Assembly: GCA_001179505.1 (NCBI GenBank)
Contig: CDMY01000638.1
Location: forward strand, 8,525 to 37,791
Length of the DNA stretch: 29,267 nt
From: Vitrella brassicaformis
Taxonomy: Eukaryota; Sar; Vitrellaceae
Direction: 5' to 3'
Positions 9,025 through 20,074 of this stretch are shown here, in pieces (position 1 is the stretch's first letter; every line of letters starts with the position of its first letter). The notes beneath the pieces are model-generated. The model made no database searches and was not told where the DNA came from. It saw only the letters and a list, made by a program, of their open reading frames with translations. The position numbers were made by a program, and so were the translations under genes.

Positions 9025-9410
9025 GAATACATTAATTGTGGATACGCATATTTTTGTAGTACCAGTGGGATGCGTGTGAAGCCATGTGTGTGGGACCGGT
9101 GATTGGCAGACCATTGTGATGATCGTGAGAATCAATATGCACGATAAGATCCATTGCATGCCACGTAGATTGTCCTAAGGCCGGACGTCCACGCATGAAC
9201 GTGCACGTGCACATTGAAATCCGTCTCCCATCCACACTCCATTCGCACAACCCATGCATCATTCAATGGTCAGCCACTATGAAATCGTCGTGTGTCATGG
9301 ATACGCAGCAGCATAATGTGGGCTCTAAGAAGCACCCACCTCTCGGCCATCACAAAAGCACATATTCAGCCATCGCTGGCTTAGGGGTTTGACGGGCAAC
9401 ATGTCCCTAA
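9025..9410. other. Intergenic, no gene seen
   Basis: This holds the 3' flank of the acyltransferase gene and the 5' flank of the following F-box-like gene. An unseen first exon of that gene could lie here, but no convincing one is visible. Confidence 0.5.
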
Positions 9411-10934
9411 GGCGCCCCCAAAACCAAACCATGGGTTCCTTGGACATGGCGTAGGTGGCGCAACTCGCACGTGTGTCGGAAAGGTTGTCCCGAATCGAAT
9501 GACATTGAGGAGATCTCCTGTGCGGATAATGATGGGAGAAGTGCCAGACCTGTTGTTGCTGTTCCGCTCCCTGCCGACGTCTACTCTGCGGCCATTCTAC
9601 CCTTCTTACCTCTGGATGATGCTGTGAAGGTTCGCCCCACCAGCAGGACGCTCAGCAAAGCCGTCGATGAGGCCTTCCTGATGCGCCACATTGGCAGATG
9701 CCTCGCACAGCAGCGGCTGAACGGCCTCGTTGATGTGGAGAGGAACACACAGCCAGCCGCTCCGTCCCTTTTCCGCTTTGGGAATCTATGTCGGTGCGCT
9801 CACATAATCGACAGGGCGGCTGGGTGGCGCCACATGGCCACTGTGGTGCGGCTGGCGAGTGCCTGTGGTGCGGTGAGGGGCGGCCGGCTGCCCCTGGTAA
9901 TGTCGGCTGAGTGGCTCGTGGCGCATTATCTGCCCGACACAGCGACATCCGACGGGCGGCCGAGGGGGGCGACCAAAGGCTCACTCAGATACGTCCGGGC
10001 AGTGTGGAACATGCTGACAGGTGGCAGTGACACGTCATCCGAGAGTGTGGCCATCAAGCAGACGGACAGTGAGGAGGAGGTGAAGCTCATGACCTACTGG
10101 CCTGAGCAGCTGCAGCACCGCTGGTTTTGGTTTGAGCTGTTCTGTTGGCTCTGTTGTCCATCCATCGTGGCGGCGTTCATTGGCGGTGCCCGCGTGGCCA
10201 TGCAGCGCCCTTTTAACTGGATCGGTGATCTGCTGCTGTTCCTGTGGTTCCTGGCGATGATGATCTTTCCTTTCTCGGCCGCTGGGCTCAGGATGCTCGA
10301 GGATCTCGAGGGCCCGCAGTGCTCCATGCCTTGGCTGACCATCGGCGGGAAGCGATTCCGCGTCGTTCCACGGGAAGAGATGTGCAGGTGGCACCCTTTC
10401 TGGCGAGACTACGACGAATTCGACCCGCCCATCCGCTGCGGCCAATGGTTGTATCCCTCCTGCACGTCATTCATCGCCTACACGTTGCTGGACAGCCTGG
10501 AAGTAAGGCAGCGGATGACGCATCTATACTCGATAAGCGCTGACCATTGGAAGCCGCTGTACCTTGGTGACGCTAACCATTGGGAGCCGCTATACCTTGG
10601 TGACATCACTGGGGTCGCTGGGGAGGCGGACATACTTGCTACGTTTGAGGCGCCGCAAGACTTCGGCAGGATAAAGCGTTTCGAGGTACATCCGGTCAGG
10701 TTTTCGAGGAAGATCGTGTTCCTCCTAGGAGGGTCCGGTGGACCTATTGTGCTGGTCATTTTCGTCAGTAGCCTTTCCGTCAACGACGGGCCTTCTGTCA
10801 ACGACGGAAAAGTTTGGCGGGTGGACACCAGTGAGGAGCCGGTGGCTGGTGGCCGGACTCTCGACGAGCGTCTCCCCGTTACTATGGCTCGGCTGAAGCG
10901 GTTCCTGTGGCGATACGGTGGTGGGGTGGACTAG
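9411..10934 (+). CDS. F-box-like membrane protein; start unresolved
   Basis: The frame is open from 9411 (stop at 9408) to the TGA... TAG end at 10934. An F-box-like segment, PLPADVYSAAILPFLPLDDA, lies at about 9573-9626, but the first in-frame ATG is only at 9681, after it. So either an upstream exon supplies the start or a non-ATG codon is used. One splice option joins ATG 9431-9450 to an acceptor at 9538 in phase (inference). Counting from the GTG at 9471, hydrophobic spans lie at about 218-240, 250-272 and 415-436. Two short internal duplications are visible: HWKPLYLGDAN/HWEPLYLGDIT near residue 359 and SVNDGP/SVNDGK near 436. It is otherwise a single exon, unlike its neighbours. The combination of an F-box-like segment with membrane spans is unusual. 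No specific family is recognised. Confidence 0.65.
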   Translation, partial: GAPKTKPWVPWTWRRWRNSHVCRKGCPESNDIEEISCADNDGRSARPVVAVPLPADVYSAAILPFLPLDDAVKVRPTSRTLSKAVDEAFLMRHIGRCLAQQRLNGLVDVERNTQPAAPSLFRFGNLCRCAHIIDRAAGWRHMATVVRLASACGAVRGGRLPLVMSAEWLVAHYLPDTATSDGRPRGATKGSLRYVRAVWNMLTGGSDTSSESVAIKQTDSEEEVKLMTYWPEQLQHRWFWFELFCWLCCPSIVAAFIGGARVAMQRPFNWIGDLLLFLWFLAMMIFPFSAAGLRMLEDLEGPQCSMPWLTIGGKRFRVVPREEMCRWHPFWRDYDEFDPPIRCGQWLYPSCTSFIAYTLLDSLEVRQRMTHLYSISADHWKPLYLGDANHWEPLYLGDITGVAGEADILATFEAPQDFGRIKRFEVHPVRFSRKIVFLLGGSGGPIVLVIFVSSLSVNDGPSVNDGKVWRVDTSEEPVAGGRTLDERLPVTMARLKRFLWRYGGGVD

Positions 10935-11507
10935 CTAGCTGAGTGGGGTCATTTCGCCAAGTGTATATTGTGCAGCGCGTGTGTGAGTAGGTAGCTAGGA
11001 CTGCTGCTGGATCGGGGGCGGGTGCTCGGCTGAGTGTGTCTCGAGGAACAGCCAGGCCTTGAGTTAGTTATTTGGAGGACAGAAAGTGTCACTCGAGCAG
11101 GACACGGCTCACAAAGGAATCAAAAGAAACTCATCAACGAACCAAACCATTCACGGAAGCGAATGAATTGAAGCGCATTAGTGAGAAGTCTGAGTCCAAC
11201 ATGTAACGATCCAATACAATGCGCTTCCATGTGCGTACGTATATGTCCACATATGCACTTATCTACATATACACATATATACACATCGACACGCATACGC
11301 AGTGCCAAAAAGGACATCACATGATATGACAAGCAACCAACACACGCCTCACTACTAAAGCGACGTACGCCGTCCTTCCGCTGTCTGCTCGGTGCGGTCC
11401 AGTCCACTGCAGTGCATTTCTAAATCCCTATGTCTCTTTTTTCCAAGAGCGACAAATGTTGTACCGGATAAATCGGCCACTCTGTCATCCCTACTAATCC
11501 CAATTGC
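10935..11507. other. Convergent 3' flanks, no gene seen
   Basis: This lies between the plus-strand F-box-like gene and the minus-strand transporter. It contains an AT-richer TATATG/CACATA low-complexity patch at about 11235-11295. No coding signal is seen. Confidence 0.6.
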
Positions 11508-13242
11508 CTACACCCTTTCGTCTCCCATACGATCTGCGGCGACATCGCCATTGCCACCAGACTCAGAGCCTCCCTTTCCGGCAGCACACGTCGCTCGTAT
11601 CCACATACTGCCGATGGCCGCGCATCCAGCAGCCGCCACAATCGCCGACACACGAAACCGGGTAGCTAAGGCGAGTCCCGCAATACCAGCACACTTGGTA
11701 GCCGCGCTGTGTCGAATAGCTGGGCCACGACGACAGGCAAGAGGCAGAATGCCGCACCAGAAGAGACGCCGTACACGCGCAAACAAGACAAGCTGCCAGA
11801 GACGGCGGGCGATCGTCAGGGAGGCGATGTCAAGAGCCATCACAAGAAACCCAACCCACAAGACGCCGATGCGGCCGAACAGATCAGCGAGCTTGCCCAC
11901 GATCACCCTGCCGACGGTAGATGCGATGCCGAACGCTGTCACAGTGAGAGCGGCTCGATCCGACGACAACCCGTTCTCTATGCCCCTGATAATCGCATCA
12001 CAAGAACACATGTGGCGTCCTACGATAGTGCCGCTCTGCGCGTCGACTTACCAGTTGGGAAAATGAGCGAGGATGCCCAAGTAGGCGTACGCCCAACAAA
12101 AGTACCCAACCGATAGCAATACGAGCCAGGAGTCGCAGAAAGAGACCACTCGAACGCAGATGGTACCGTCCGGCGCACCGAAGCCGGCTCTTTCCGCTCC
12201 GCATTGCAGGTGTGCCAGTCAGATGATGTCGGCAGCTTATTGGCTGGACTCCCTTCTTTGCCGTTCTCGGGTGCGACAGCAACAACCAGACAGCCTCCTT
12301 TGTTGTCTGCTCTCCAGGAAGAGACGAGGAGCCCTTGGCCTCTGCTTTTGGGCGCCCTTGTAGATGTTGGTGGCTCTCACGTGGCCTGGACACGGAATGT
12401 TTCCTTCCAGCCGACATTGGTCAGGAGAGCGTCGAACAGCGGGGCAAATGCGAGAGTGCCGATGCCGCTCCCAGATATAGCCAGGCCTGCAGACGAGCAC
12501 AGACGAGAAGAGGTTACAGTTGTGCGGTTGGTTGTCAGTCCGCTCACCGGTGGCAAACGCCATGTGCTTGTCGAAGTGGAGTGGGATGATGGTGATGGCA
12601 GCCATCCTCGCTCGGCCCCAGCCGAGTCTGCTGACGACGCCCCAGGCGAGACAAAGGTGCCATAAATCAGTGGCGAAGGAGCAGAGAAGCAGACCGGGGA
12701 CGAGCACGCCGCCCCTAGAGCCATCCTGACCACAGAGACAACAGCGCCACCGTTGCCGCACTTGCCCAGTGAGTGTCACACTTCTCCCACTTCTGAGTCC
12801 GTATCTCCCGCACTAAGACGCCATTGGTGAAAGCAAACAGCAGGAAGCATGCTCCTGCCAAACAAACAACAGTGTGCGTGTTACTCACCCATGATCTATC
12901 CGGTGCTGGCCCGCTGAGTGCGTGTTGGTCGTGCAGACACGCACCGCCACCCAATCGACAGTCATGGGAGAGGCTCAGTCGATGATGCTGGCCGCGGGCG
13001 CTGCCACGTACCTGCGGCGAAGACCAGTGATAAGCGCCCGCGTCGCGCCGCAGGCCTCCTGAATCGCAGGAAAGAACACGCCCTGAATCACACACACACG
13101 CGACGTCAGCAGAAGCGCATCATCTCCCGTGGCATCACTCACAAATGTATTCCGAGAGCCAACCAGCCACGAACAAACAAGAATCAGCCATCCTCGCCTC
13201 CAGACGTTTCTGTGTTCCTTGAATCGCGTTGCACGATCAACC
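11508..13242 (-). CDS. MFS transporter, SLC16/monocarboxylate-transporter-like; model incomplete and frameshifted
   Basis: Read on the minus strand, exons about 13143-13242, 13012-13082, one or two uncertain ones, 12548-12725, up to 12486, one ending at 12052, and 11985 to the stop at 11508 give MCT-type pieces in the right order. These are GVFFPAIQEACGATRALITG (after the first helix), LLLCSFATDLWHLCLAWG, IIPLHFDKHMAFATGLAISG then SGIGTLAFAPLFDALLTNVG, WLVLLSVGYFCWAYAYLG, and AFGIASTVGRVIVGKLADLF. MFS proteins of this group carry small carboxylates or related solutes across membranes. After LWQLVLFA (near 11784) the frame shifts by one base into YGVSSGAAFCLLPVVVAQLF, then shifts back about 100 bases later into AGIAGLALATRF. 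Either the gene is decaying or there are two sequence errors. The start codon was not found, and the middle exons are unresolved. Confidence 0.65.
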
Positions 13243-13371
13243 CTAAGGCGAGAGACACGAACCGCGGGCTAGGATAGTTGCCCAGCAACCCGTGAATGTA
13301 TCCGTCCAGAGTCGCTTGCCGCATTCAAACCAGGGATGAAGGCAACGATGACATGACGCGAGTCCACAGAC

Positions 13372-16067
13372 ATGATGCGAGTGCAAGGTGAGCAGACGCT
13401 CCTCCTTCAATGCCTGTCGGTCGTGTCAGTGCGTGGCTCACTGGCTAACGGTGACCAGCAGTGAAGCAGCGAGCACAGCGCTGCAGCAGAGGCATGATGC
13501 ACACCCAGGCAGCCATATACTCGTGTTCCGTTCCATACAGCAGCTGTTGAGTCTTCCTTCGCCCTCTGACTGCTTCTCTCTCTGTGTGTTGTGTGTTGCA
13601 GTTGAAGTGCTTTTCTCGGTGGAAGACCCCCGGGATGTCATTTTTGGTGCGTCGGGCACTGTCCGATGTGACCCATCGACGAAGCGCGTGCGGGTCGATG
13701 ACTGCATGGCGCTGCTCGAACAGGGACATAGACGCCTGCAGCACGGTGGGTGGGGTGGGGTGGGCAGAGGGGAGCAGATACCACACACACAGCTGGTTGT
13801 GGCGGGGAGGGCTCTTTCACTTGTCTGTTGTGTGTTCCGGCGTGTTTGCTTATCTTCTTTGCAGGCAAGTTTGATGTGTATTTGCCTGTGACGGATGGCG
13901 AGCTGCCGCAATACCTCAGCTCCCTGCCGTGTAAGTGGCTGTGGCTCATGGCTCATCAGTGCAGCACTGCAAGCAGAGGCAGATCGGTGTGCTGTCCTGT
14001 GTGTGCAGTGTCAAAGCAGATCCCCGAGCCAGATGGCCTCGACCGGTGGGTCGACGTGGAGGAGGACAAGAAGGGCCTCTTCCTGAGACTGCACTTGACG
14101 CAGGTGCGTTCACAACACACACTCACACACATTGCAATGTCAATCAGGCTGTTCACATCACATGTCCTTCCTCTTCTGCTCTGTGCAGCCTGAGCCGTCC
14201 GGCAACGGTTCATCGGACAAGAACGCCAGTGCGCCCAGCGTCAATGGCAACGGCAGCAGCGGCAGCCAGACGGGCGTCCAGAACCGCAACACCTCGGCAT
14301 CCAGCACCACCGACCCCAGCGGCCCCACCAACGGCAGCGGGAGCATCATCGCCCCGCCCAAGAAGAAGGACCGATGCATAAGTACGGACACACACACACA
14401 CACACTGCACACACCAAGGAGAGGCAGAGGGTCACATTTGGGGACTTCGTGTGTCTAATGTGTGTGTCAGCGTTGGGAGACTGGCGTCGAAAGATTCAGT
14501 TGGTTGAGGAGAAGCGCCAGACGGAGAAGGCGCGCATCACCGAGATATGCAAGTCAGTCGACTGGAGCCAACCCAGGTGAGTCAGCAAGCAATGAAGGAA
14601 TGACTGCACCGACATGCATCCCACGCATCATGTGTGCCTGCGTGTTTCCCGTGTGTGTGCCTGCAGGCTGTCAGATGCCGTCAAATACATGAATATGGCG
14701 CAGCGCTTCATCAATGACGTCAAGTGAGCACGCACAGACACACAAACGACCGCTGCCGCCCACCCGAATCTGTTTTATGAGTTTTTTGCTTGTGTGTGTG
14801 CAGCCTGCCTGCTGAGCGCCGCGAGAACATCCGAAGCCTGCTGCAGAGCGACCAGACGCACATCCGCACGCTCAAGCGGGCTGTGGATGACGCCACGGCA
14901 CTCCTGACGCAGCTGAATGGCACCGCACCCAAGCCCTCCCCGGCGCGGTCCCCCACCCCTTCGCAACACGGCCATCGAACACAGGCAAGCAGAAGGCGCA
15001 CGGGACCGAATCTGCATCGTCATGTGTGTCCTCTGTCTGTCTGTCTGTCTGGGTGTATGTGTTTTCAGTCGATGCCTGCGTCGAGCGACCCGCCATCCTA
15101 CTCGGTGCCGAGATCAGCATTCCACTCCGGTGAGCATCTCCACACCAGAGCAGCCTGCATGAATGGATGGAAATTCTTAAAAAAAGTGAATGCCGTCTCC
15201 CTCTTTCTCGTTGTGTCTTTCTCAGTTCCTTCCCGCGTTAGCCCCTTTGCGCCCGTGTACGAGCCACCACCACCCGCTCAATCATACGTCAACGGCGGAT
15301 GGGGGGGCCATCCCCCCGTCGGCCGCTCTGTGGTGCCCCCCGCCTTTCTCCCGCCCTCGATGCATCAGCAGTCTTTCTTCCCCCCACACGCCCATCCACC
15401 ACACGGATATTACCCGGCGTACGGCCCCCACTACGGCCACAACCATTTCGCGGCCGGCATTGCGGCGAGCGGGCCGTATGGCTACCCCCCACAGCACCAT
15501 CACCGTGGCGTGGCTGCTGCCGGCATGAACATGCCCATCGAGGAGGGCCAGTCTTTCGGCTACTATGTGCCGGGTGGAGGTGCGATTGGCGTTGGGGGCC
15601 AGATGGTGATGCAGGGGCCGCCGATGGGGATGGAGGTGGTGGTGCCGATGGAGGACGACGAGCTGGCCAAGAAGGACGCCAACGGCAACGGCAATGAGTC
15701 CAACATGACCAACAGCACCTACTGGCCGGGCACTCGCTCCAGCAACCCATCCAACGGCAACAGCAATGGCAACGGCAACAGCGACGAGAGCGGCTCGCAA
15801 GGCAACTCGGGAGGCTCCGAGCAGAAGGAGGGGTCCGAGGGAGACACCACCGGCAACGATGTGTCCAACCAGTCGGCCCCCAGCCACAGCCACACCCCCT
15901 CTCCCTACCACCCACACCCGCCCCCAGAGGCGCTAAGGGAACAGCAGGGCATGCAGGCCGGCCATCGCCCGAAACTCGCCATTCCGGAGCATCCCGTCTT
16001 GCAGGACGTCACTGTGGCTGCTGGGGCGGGTGGGGGCGGAGGGGGCTGGGCGCGAGGGAATTCCTGA
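13372..16067 (+). CDS. Low-complexity Asn/Gly/Ser- and Pro/His-rich protein, unknown function
   Basis: Ten exons, 13372-13387, 13602-13745, 13865-13930, 14009-14103, 14189-14381, 14471-14576, 14667-14723, 14804-14984, 15069-15129 and 15226-16067, join in phase to 586 residues. The intron after 14984 uses a GC donor (CAG/GCAAG). The first 120 residues (VEVLFSVEDPRDVIFGASGT, KFDVYLPVTDGELPQYL) look globular but match no family I know. A Ser/Asn/Gly-rich linker follows, then a charged helical stretch (RKIQLVEEKRQTEKARITEI to LKRAVDDATALLTQL) that may form a coiled coil. The last 280 residues are low complexity: Pro/His/Tyr-rich (PHAHPPHGYYPAYGPHYG) then Asn/Gly/Ser-rich. Such tails are common in RNA-binding or condensate proteins, but no RNA-binding domain is seen. 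The first exon (MMRVQ) is the least certain. Confidence 0.7.
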
Positions 16068-16976
16068 CGTAGTGTCCGTCTGCCTGCCTGGCTGTATGTC
16101 GAGAGCCGGCGGCCATTCTGGTGTCGTGTTGTTGGCTACTGCTAATGTTTGCGTGAACCGGACACGTCGGCGGCTTGTCGGTGTGTGTGGGGGTGCGGTG
16201 CTTTTTGCCTTTGTTTTTGTTCTTGTGCGTGGAATGGAATGGTGTGTACAGCGTACTGCACAGTAGAGGCAGTGGGGGGCAATTGCACGACCCGTCTTGA
16301 CTTTCTTCACTGGGCGGCCCGACGCCGTCCTTCTGGTTGTTCCATGGGGCCCACCTGGTGCCCAACTGGCTAACTCCTGTGTGCATGGATACTGGCTCAT
16401 TTGTTTGTAGCTTAAAGGTGTCATGTGCGTGTGCGTGAGCCCCACTCATGCGAGCGATTTGCCTCCATTAAGAGACGGAGACTATGTGGGTGCCATCGAT
16501 ATCGACCAGTTGCGTATCCGTGTGTCTCTGTGGGTGTGTATCTGTAACAGGGATCGGGGGAGGAGAGAGCGGGTTTTAAGATCCTGCTGGCTACATATCC
16601 ATCGGCGAAGTGTCCTCACTCTCTTCCTAGCCCCTCCTGGCTGGCTGGCTGGCTGTCTCGTCTCGTCTATGTCGGACTGATGTGCAACACTCTCTCTCCG
16701 TCAGCGTCCGAGTGGCTACTGTCACGCAAACACACTGAGTGTCTGGTTGTCTCTCAGCCGGTGGTGGATGTGGGCGTTGCATGTTTGCGTGTGTGGATGG
16801 TGAACACTGACTGAATGCGTGCATGAGCCCTGACTAAAGGGTGGCCAAATCCAAGCACCACAACTTATGAACACTAGCCCACGCTAACCCACCCGTGTAA
16901 CTTTCCATTGGCAAGCCGAGACACGCCCCCTGTCCGATAGCTTTGTGTGGCTGGTTCCCCACCACCAGCACACCTG
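16068..16976. other. Intergenic region upstream of family copy A
   Basis: This is the 3' flank of the low-complexity gene followed by the 5' flank of copy A. The part from about 16730 resembles the upstream DNA of copies C and D (TGAACACTGACTGAAT, CATGAGCCCTGAC). No gene is supported. Confidence 0.6.
16871..16915 (+). promoter_or_regulatory. Shared upstream block of family copy A
   Basis: ACACTAGCCCACGCTAACCC, then GTGTAACTTTCCATT, matches the blocks upstream of copies C and D. Here it ends 62 bases before the ATG, and part of the motif is doubled (CCCAC..TAACCCACC). Confidence 0.45.
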
Positions 16977-19900
16977 ATGGACGTCAATCAGGTGAGCGTG
17001 CGACGCGGAGGGCTCACAAGGCAGGGCAGAGGGCGACACGCACATACAGGAGAGAACTCAGGCGGAGAAAGGCGCCTTCGCCGCTTTTTCGATTTCTCCT
17101 TTTTGACGCGCGGTTCTGTCTGCGTTCAGTCTGTTGCGAATGCCCGTGCTGTGAAGGACAGCCTGGCGCTGCTCCTCGACCAAGATCCCGCCACCATCGC
17201 CGCACAGGTGGGCAACACTCACTGGCTGAGAAACATTGCCGAGGAGCCGCTCACTGTGTCCTTGGTTGGTGCAGGCGTCGTCGCCCGAGGCATGGCTGGT
17301 GAATCATCAGCTGGGCTCGATAGCCCCACTGCTGAGCACCCTCACGAGCCGGCTTCAGCAGGGAGGGCCCAGCCCCACGAGTACTGTAGCTGTAGATGCA
17401 CACACGGCGACCACTGACGCCGCTGCTGCTGCATCGGGAGCGGCATACACAGAGCCACAGGTGAGGTGGAGTGGGTGGCCGTCCATAGCCATCTGTCCAC
17501 GGATCCGCCCTCTGCGTTGTTGTGGCTGTCATGTTGTCTTGTTGCAGGCGCGTGTGGTGAGTGGTCCATCGTATCGTTTGGTTCATCAAAGCGGCAACCC
17601 TCCCCCCGTCAACCAAGGACCGGTAAGGACGACACCATGACAGATCTGATACACCGAACCATCTTGACCTTACTTTGATGTCATGTTTATTGTCACTTCA
17701 GGCCTGTCGTCGGCTGTCCCGTGACGAGTTGGCCAAAGTGTTCGGCCACCTGCAGCCCTGGGAGCTGACGCGCCACCGCCGGCCCCTCGGCACGCCCCTC
17801 TTCCATCAGTCGGCCGCCAACTACACCCACCTGGTCATCGACTGTAAGGACGACACGGCGCGGCAGATGTGGGAGACCATGCCGCTGGCCGTGGCACTCA
17901 GATGGGGCGAGAGGGCGACCAACGCCCGAGAGATCAAGCACCGCCACCCCAAGTGGCATGATCTATGGTGCCGCGGGACCTGGGTGGCCCTCGTGGAGGG
18001 TCATTCCAGCGGGCTGGCGGCCATCGCAGACAAGAAGAGACGGGAGAGGGAGGGAGGGGAGGGGACAGCTGACGCTGAGGCGCGAGACGATGACCGCAGG
18101 CGGTCGGCTGATGAGAGCACATTGGAGGTGTTGGCATTCGAGCAGGTCGAGCTCGACCGGAGCATCCGCATCCCCTACCCTCCCCCCTCATGGGCTCTGC
18201 CCGCCGCCCCCTCCACCTCCGTCCGCCTGCCGGCACTCAAGACCGTCGACAACATCCCGAATCCCTTCCTGTCGGCTCGCGTGGGCCGCAAGTGGCGCAC
18301 ACCCGCCGTCAAGACGCTGATCACTGAAGGAGCGGAGGGCGGGAGGGAATGGGTGGAGGGCGCGAAGGCGTTGCAGGTGCTCGACCTTGCTCACGACTGG
18401 GACGCAGACGATGTGGCCGGTGTGCTGAGTGAGCTGCCCGCCGACGGGAAGTCACTGCAGTCGCTTCGCACACTGCGCGGCATCCGGCTGCTTGTTGGTA
18501 CCCACGCCGACATCGACAGGCTGCGTGAGGTGCTGGTGGCGAGGGGCGTCAGGCAGTCCATTCGCGAGCTCGAGATCGACATGAGGTGGATGCTGAGCAT
18601 TGGTTGGACTGTGGAGCGGTGCCAGAGCGTCGCACAGCTCATGTAAGGACGCAAAGAGGGACAGAGAGAGAGAGAGAGAGAGAGGAGAGAGGAGAGGGGG
18701 GGGGGGGGGGGGGGGGNNNNNNNNNNNNNNNNNNNNNNNNNNNNNNNNNNNNNNNNNNNNNNNNNNNNNNNNNNNNNNNNNNNNNNNNNNNNNNNNNNNN
18801 NNNNNNNNNNNNNNNNNNNNNNNNNNNNNNNNNNNNNNNNNNNNNNNNNNNNNNNNNNNNNNNNNNNNNNNNNNNNNNNNNNNNNNNNNNNNNNNNNNNN
18901 NNNNNNNNNNNNNNNNNNNNNNNNNNNNNNNNNNNNNNNNNNNNNNNNNNNNNNNNNNNNNNNNNNNNNNNNNNNNNNNNNNNNNNNNNNNNNNNNNNNN
19001 NNNNNNNNNNNNNNNNAGGGGCTGCAGAGAGATGGTCCAATTCCTTCCTGCGCTTTGCCTTCGACCAGTGACGCCGTTGCGGATCCCGAAGCAGTGAAGA
19101 AGGGCGTCTTCAAGCTCAGCAACGACGGCACGCGTGGACGCATTGACGCGGAGCTCCTCTCGCTCAGCAGCAGCGGCCCCGCCGCCGCTGAGAAGCTCAT
19201 TCGTGACTTCGCCAAGAAAGCCGGCAGCGTGACTTACAGCGGAGAGGACGAGGCCCATCCTGCAGCCATCACCGACGACACATTCCCCGCCGCCCACACC
19301 CTGCAGCTGCTGGGTCATGCCCTCGCCGATGAGGCCAAGAAGAAGCGGGCAGTGGAGATCGCCTCTCACATGCCCAGCCTTTCGCGCATCGACGAAGGGA
19401 GTGCTGCTGATGACGGCGTGGTGTTGCATGCCCCCGTCCGTGACCTGTGGCGCTGGCTCGAGCGGCTGCACGTGGAGTTGGTCAGGAGGGGCAAGGAGAG
19501 GCGCCTTACCCTGGGCCTCGAGCTGAGTCCTTCCGCATTCCTCGAGCCCCTGAGCGACCAACAGAGTCCCTGCCTGTGGGGGTGGGACTCTCCTGACAAG
19601 CTGCCGCCGATCGAGACAGTGTACGTCAACATCGATGGTGAGCTCACCAACCATCGTATTGGGACGGCCATTGGCCATGGCATTTGTGTATGCTGTATGT
19701 GTCTATTCGTTTCAGGCACTTCGTTGCCTGAAGACGATGATCGACATAGAGAGAATGCCAAGTTGAAGACATTCTACCGGCATGTGATGGCAATGTTGAC
19801 TTCATTCAACCAAAAGCTCAAGGTACGCCGCACACCACACCCTCACACAGGTAACTGTGTCTTTGACTTGTCGTGGCTGAATGAATGACAGGGCCACAAG

Positions 19901-20074
19901 AGGACTGAGGTGCGCAATATCAGCAGGGTCCTGGGGCCCGACTTTGAGCGGCGTTTCCTGGATCAGCAGGCCTCTCTCAACTTCAGCGGCGGAGCATACG
20001 AGTTTAGCATCGCTAACACTTCCCTGACTGTGGAGCGCCGTGATGCCGCTGGTCAATCCAATGGCTCTTCGTAG
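16977..20074 (+). CDS. F-box-like family protein, copy A (intron holds assembly gap)
   Basis: Exons 16977-16991 (MDVNQ), 17130-17207, 17275-17460, 17548-17622, 17702-18642, 19069-19637, 19716-19822 and 19892-20074 join in phase to 717 residues; the 300-N gap lies in intron 5. Domains seen: a helical N-terminus (DSLALLLDQDPATIAAQ), a Ser/Thr/Ala-rich linker, an F-box-like segment RLSRDELAKVFGHLQPWEL (residues about 122-140), a charged insert (DKKRREREGGEGT), and leucine-rich-repeat-like stretches (LRTLRGIRLLVGTHADIDRL, SIRELEIDMRW). A long C-terminal part carries the family blocks AITDDTFPAAHTLQLLG and EIASHMPSLSRI, and ends with a GHKRTE...FERRF...LNFSGG exon. F-box plus LRR-like repeats would suit a substrate adaptor of an SCF ubiquitin ligase (inference). 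It is the first of three tandem copies; copy D at 1-1092 is inverted. Confidence 0.75.
18660..18716. repeat. (GA)n followed by a G homopolymer at the gap edge
   Basis: An AG dinucleotide run passes into about 20 consecutive G just before the N run. This is the likely cause of the assembly break. Confidence 0.9.
18717..19016. other. Assembly gap, exactly 300 N
   Basis: The run is a round 300 N inside intron 5 of copy A. The matching introns are 71 bases in copy B (22239-22309) and 82 in copy C (26089-26170), so the true gap may be much smaller than 300. Any protein frame read across it is meaningless. Confidence 0.95.

Noticed and set aside
2224-13242. A thyroid-hormone-like module: deiodinase plus an MCT-type transporter, since animal MCT8 carries thyroid hormone
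   Set aside because: The genes are 7 kb apart with unrelated genes between them, the MCT group is broad, and the transporter copy is frameshifted. No sequence evidence links them.
15282-15917. Minus-strand frames of about 210 codons opposite the low-complexity exon
   Set aside because: They are Arg/Cys- and Ala/Val-rich reverse readings of GC-rich repeats, lack splice or family support, and lie opposite an exon that fits in phase with nine others.
18586-19100. Open frames running through the N gap
   Set aside because: They are produced by reading N as coding; the real splice sites on either side match copies B and C.
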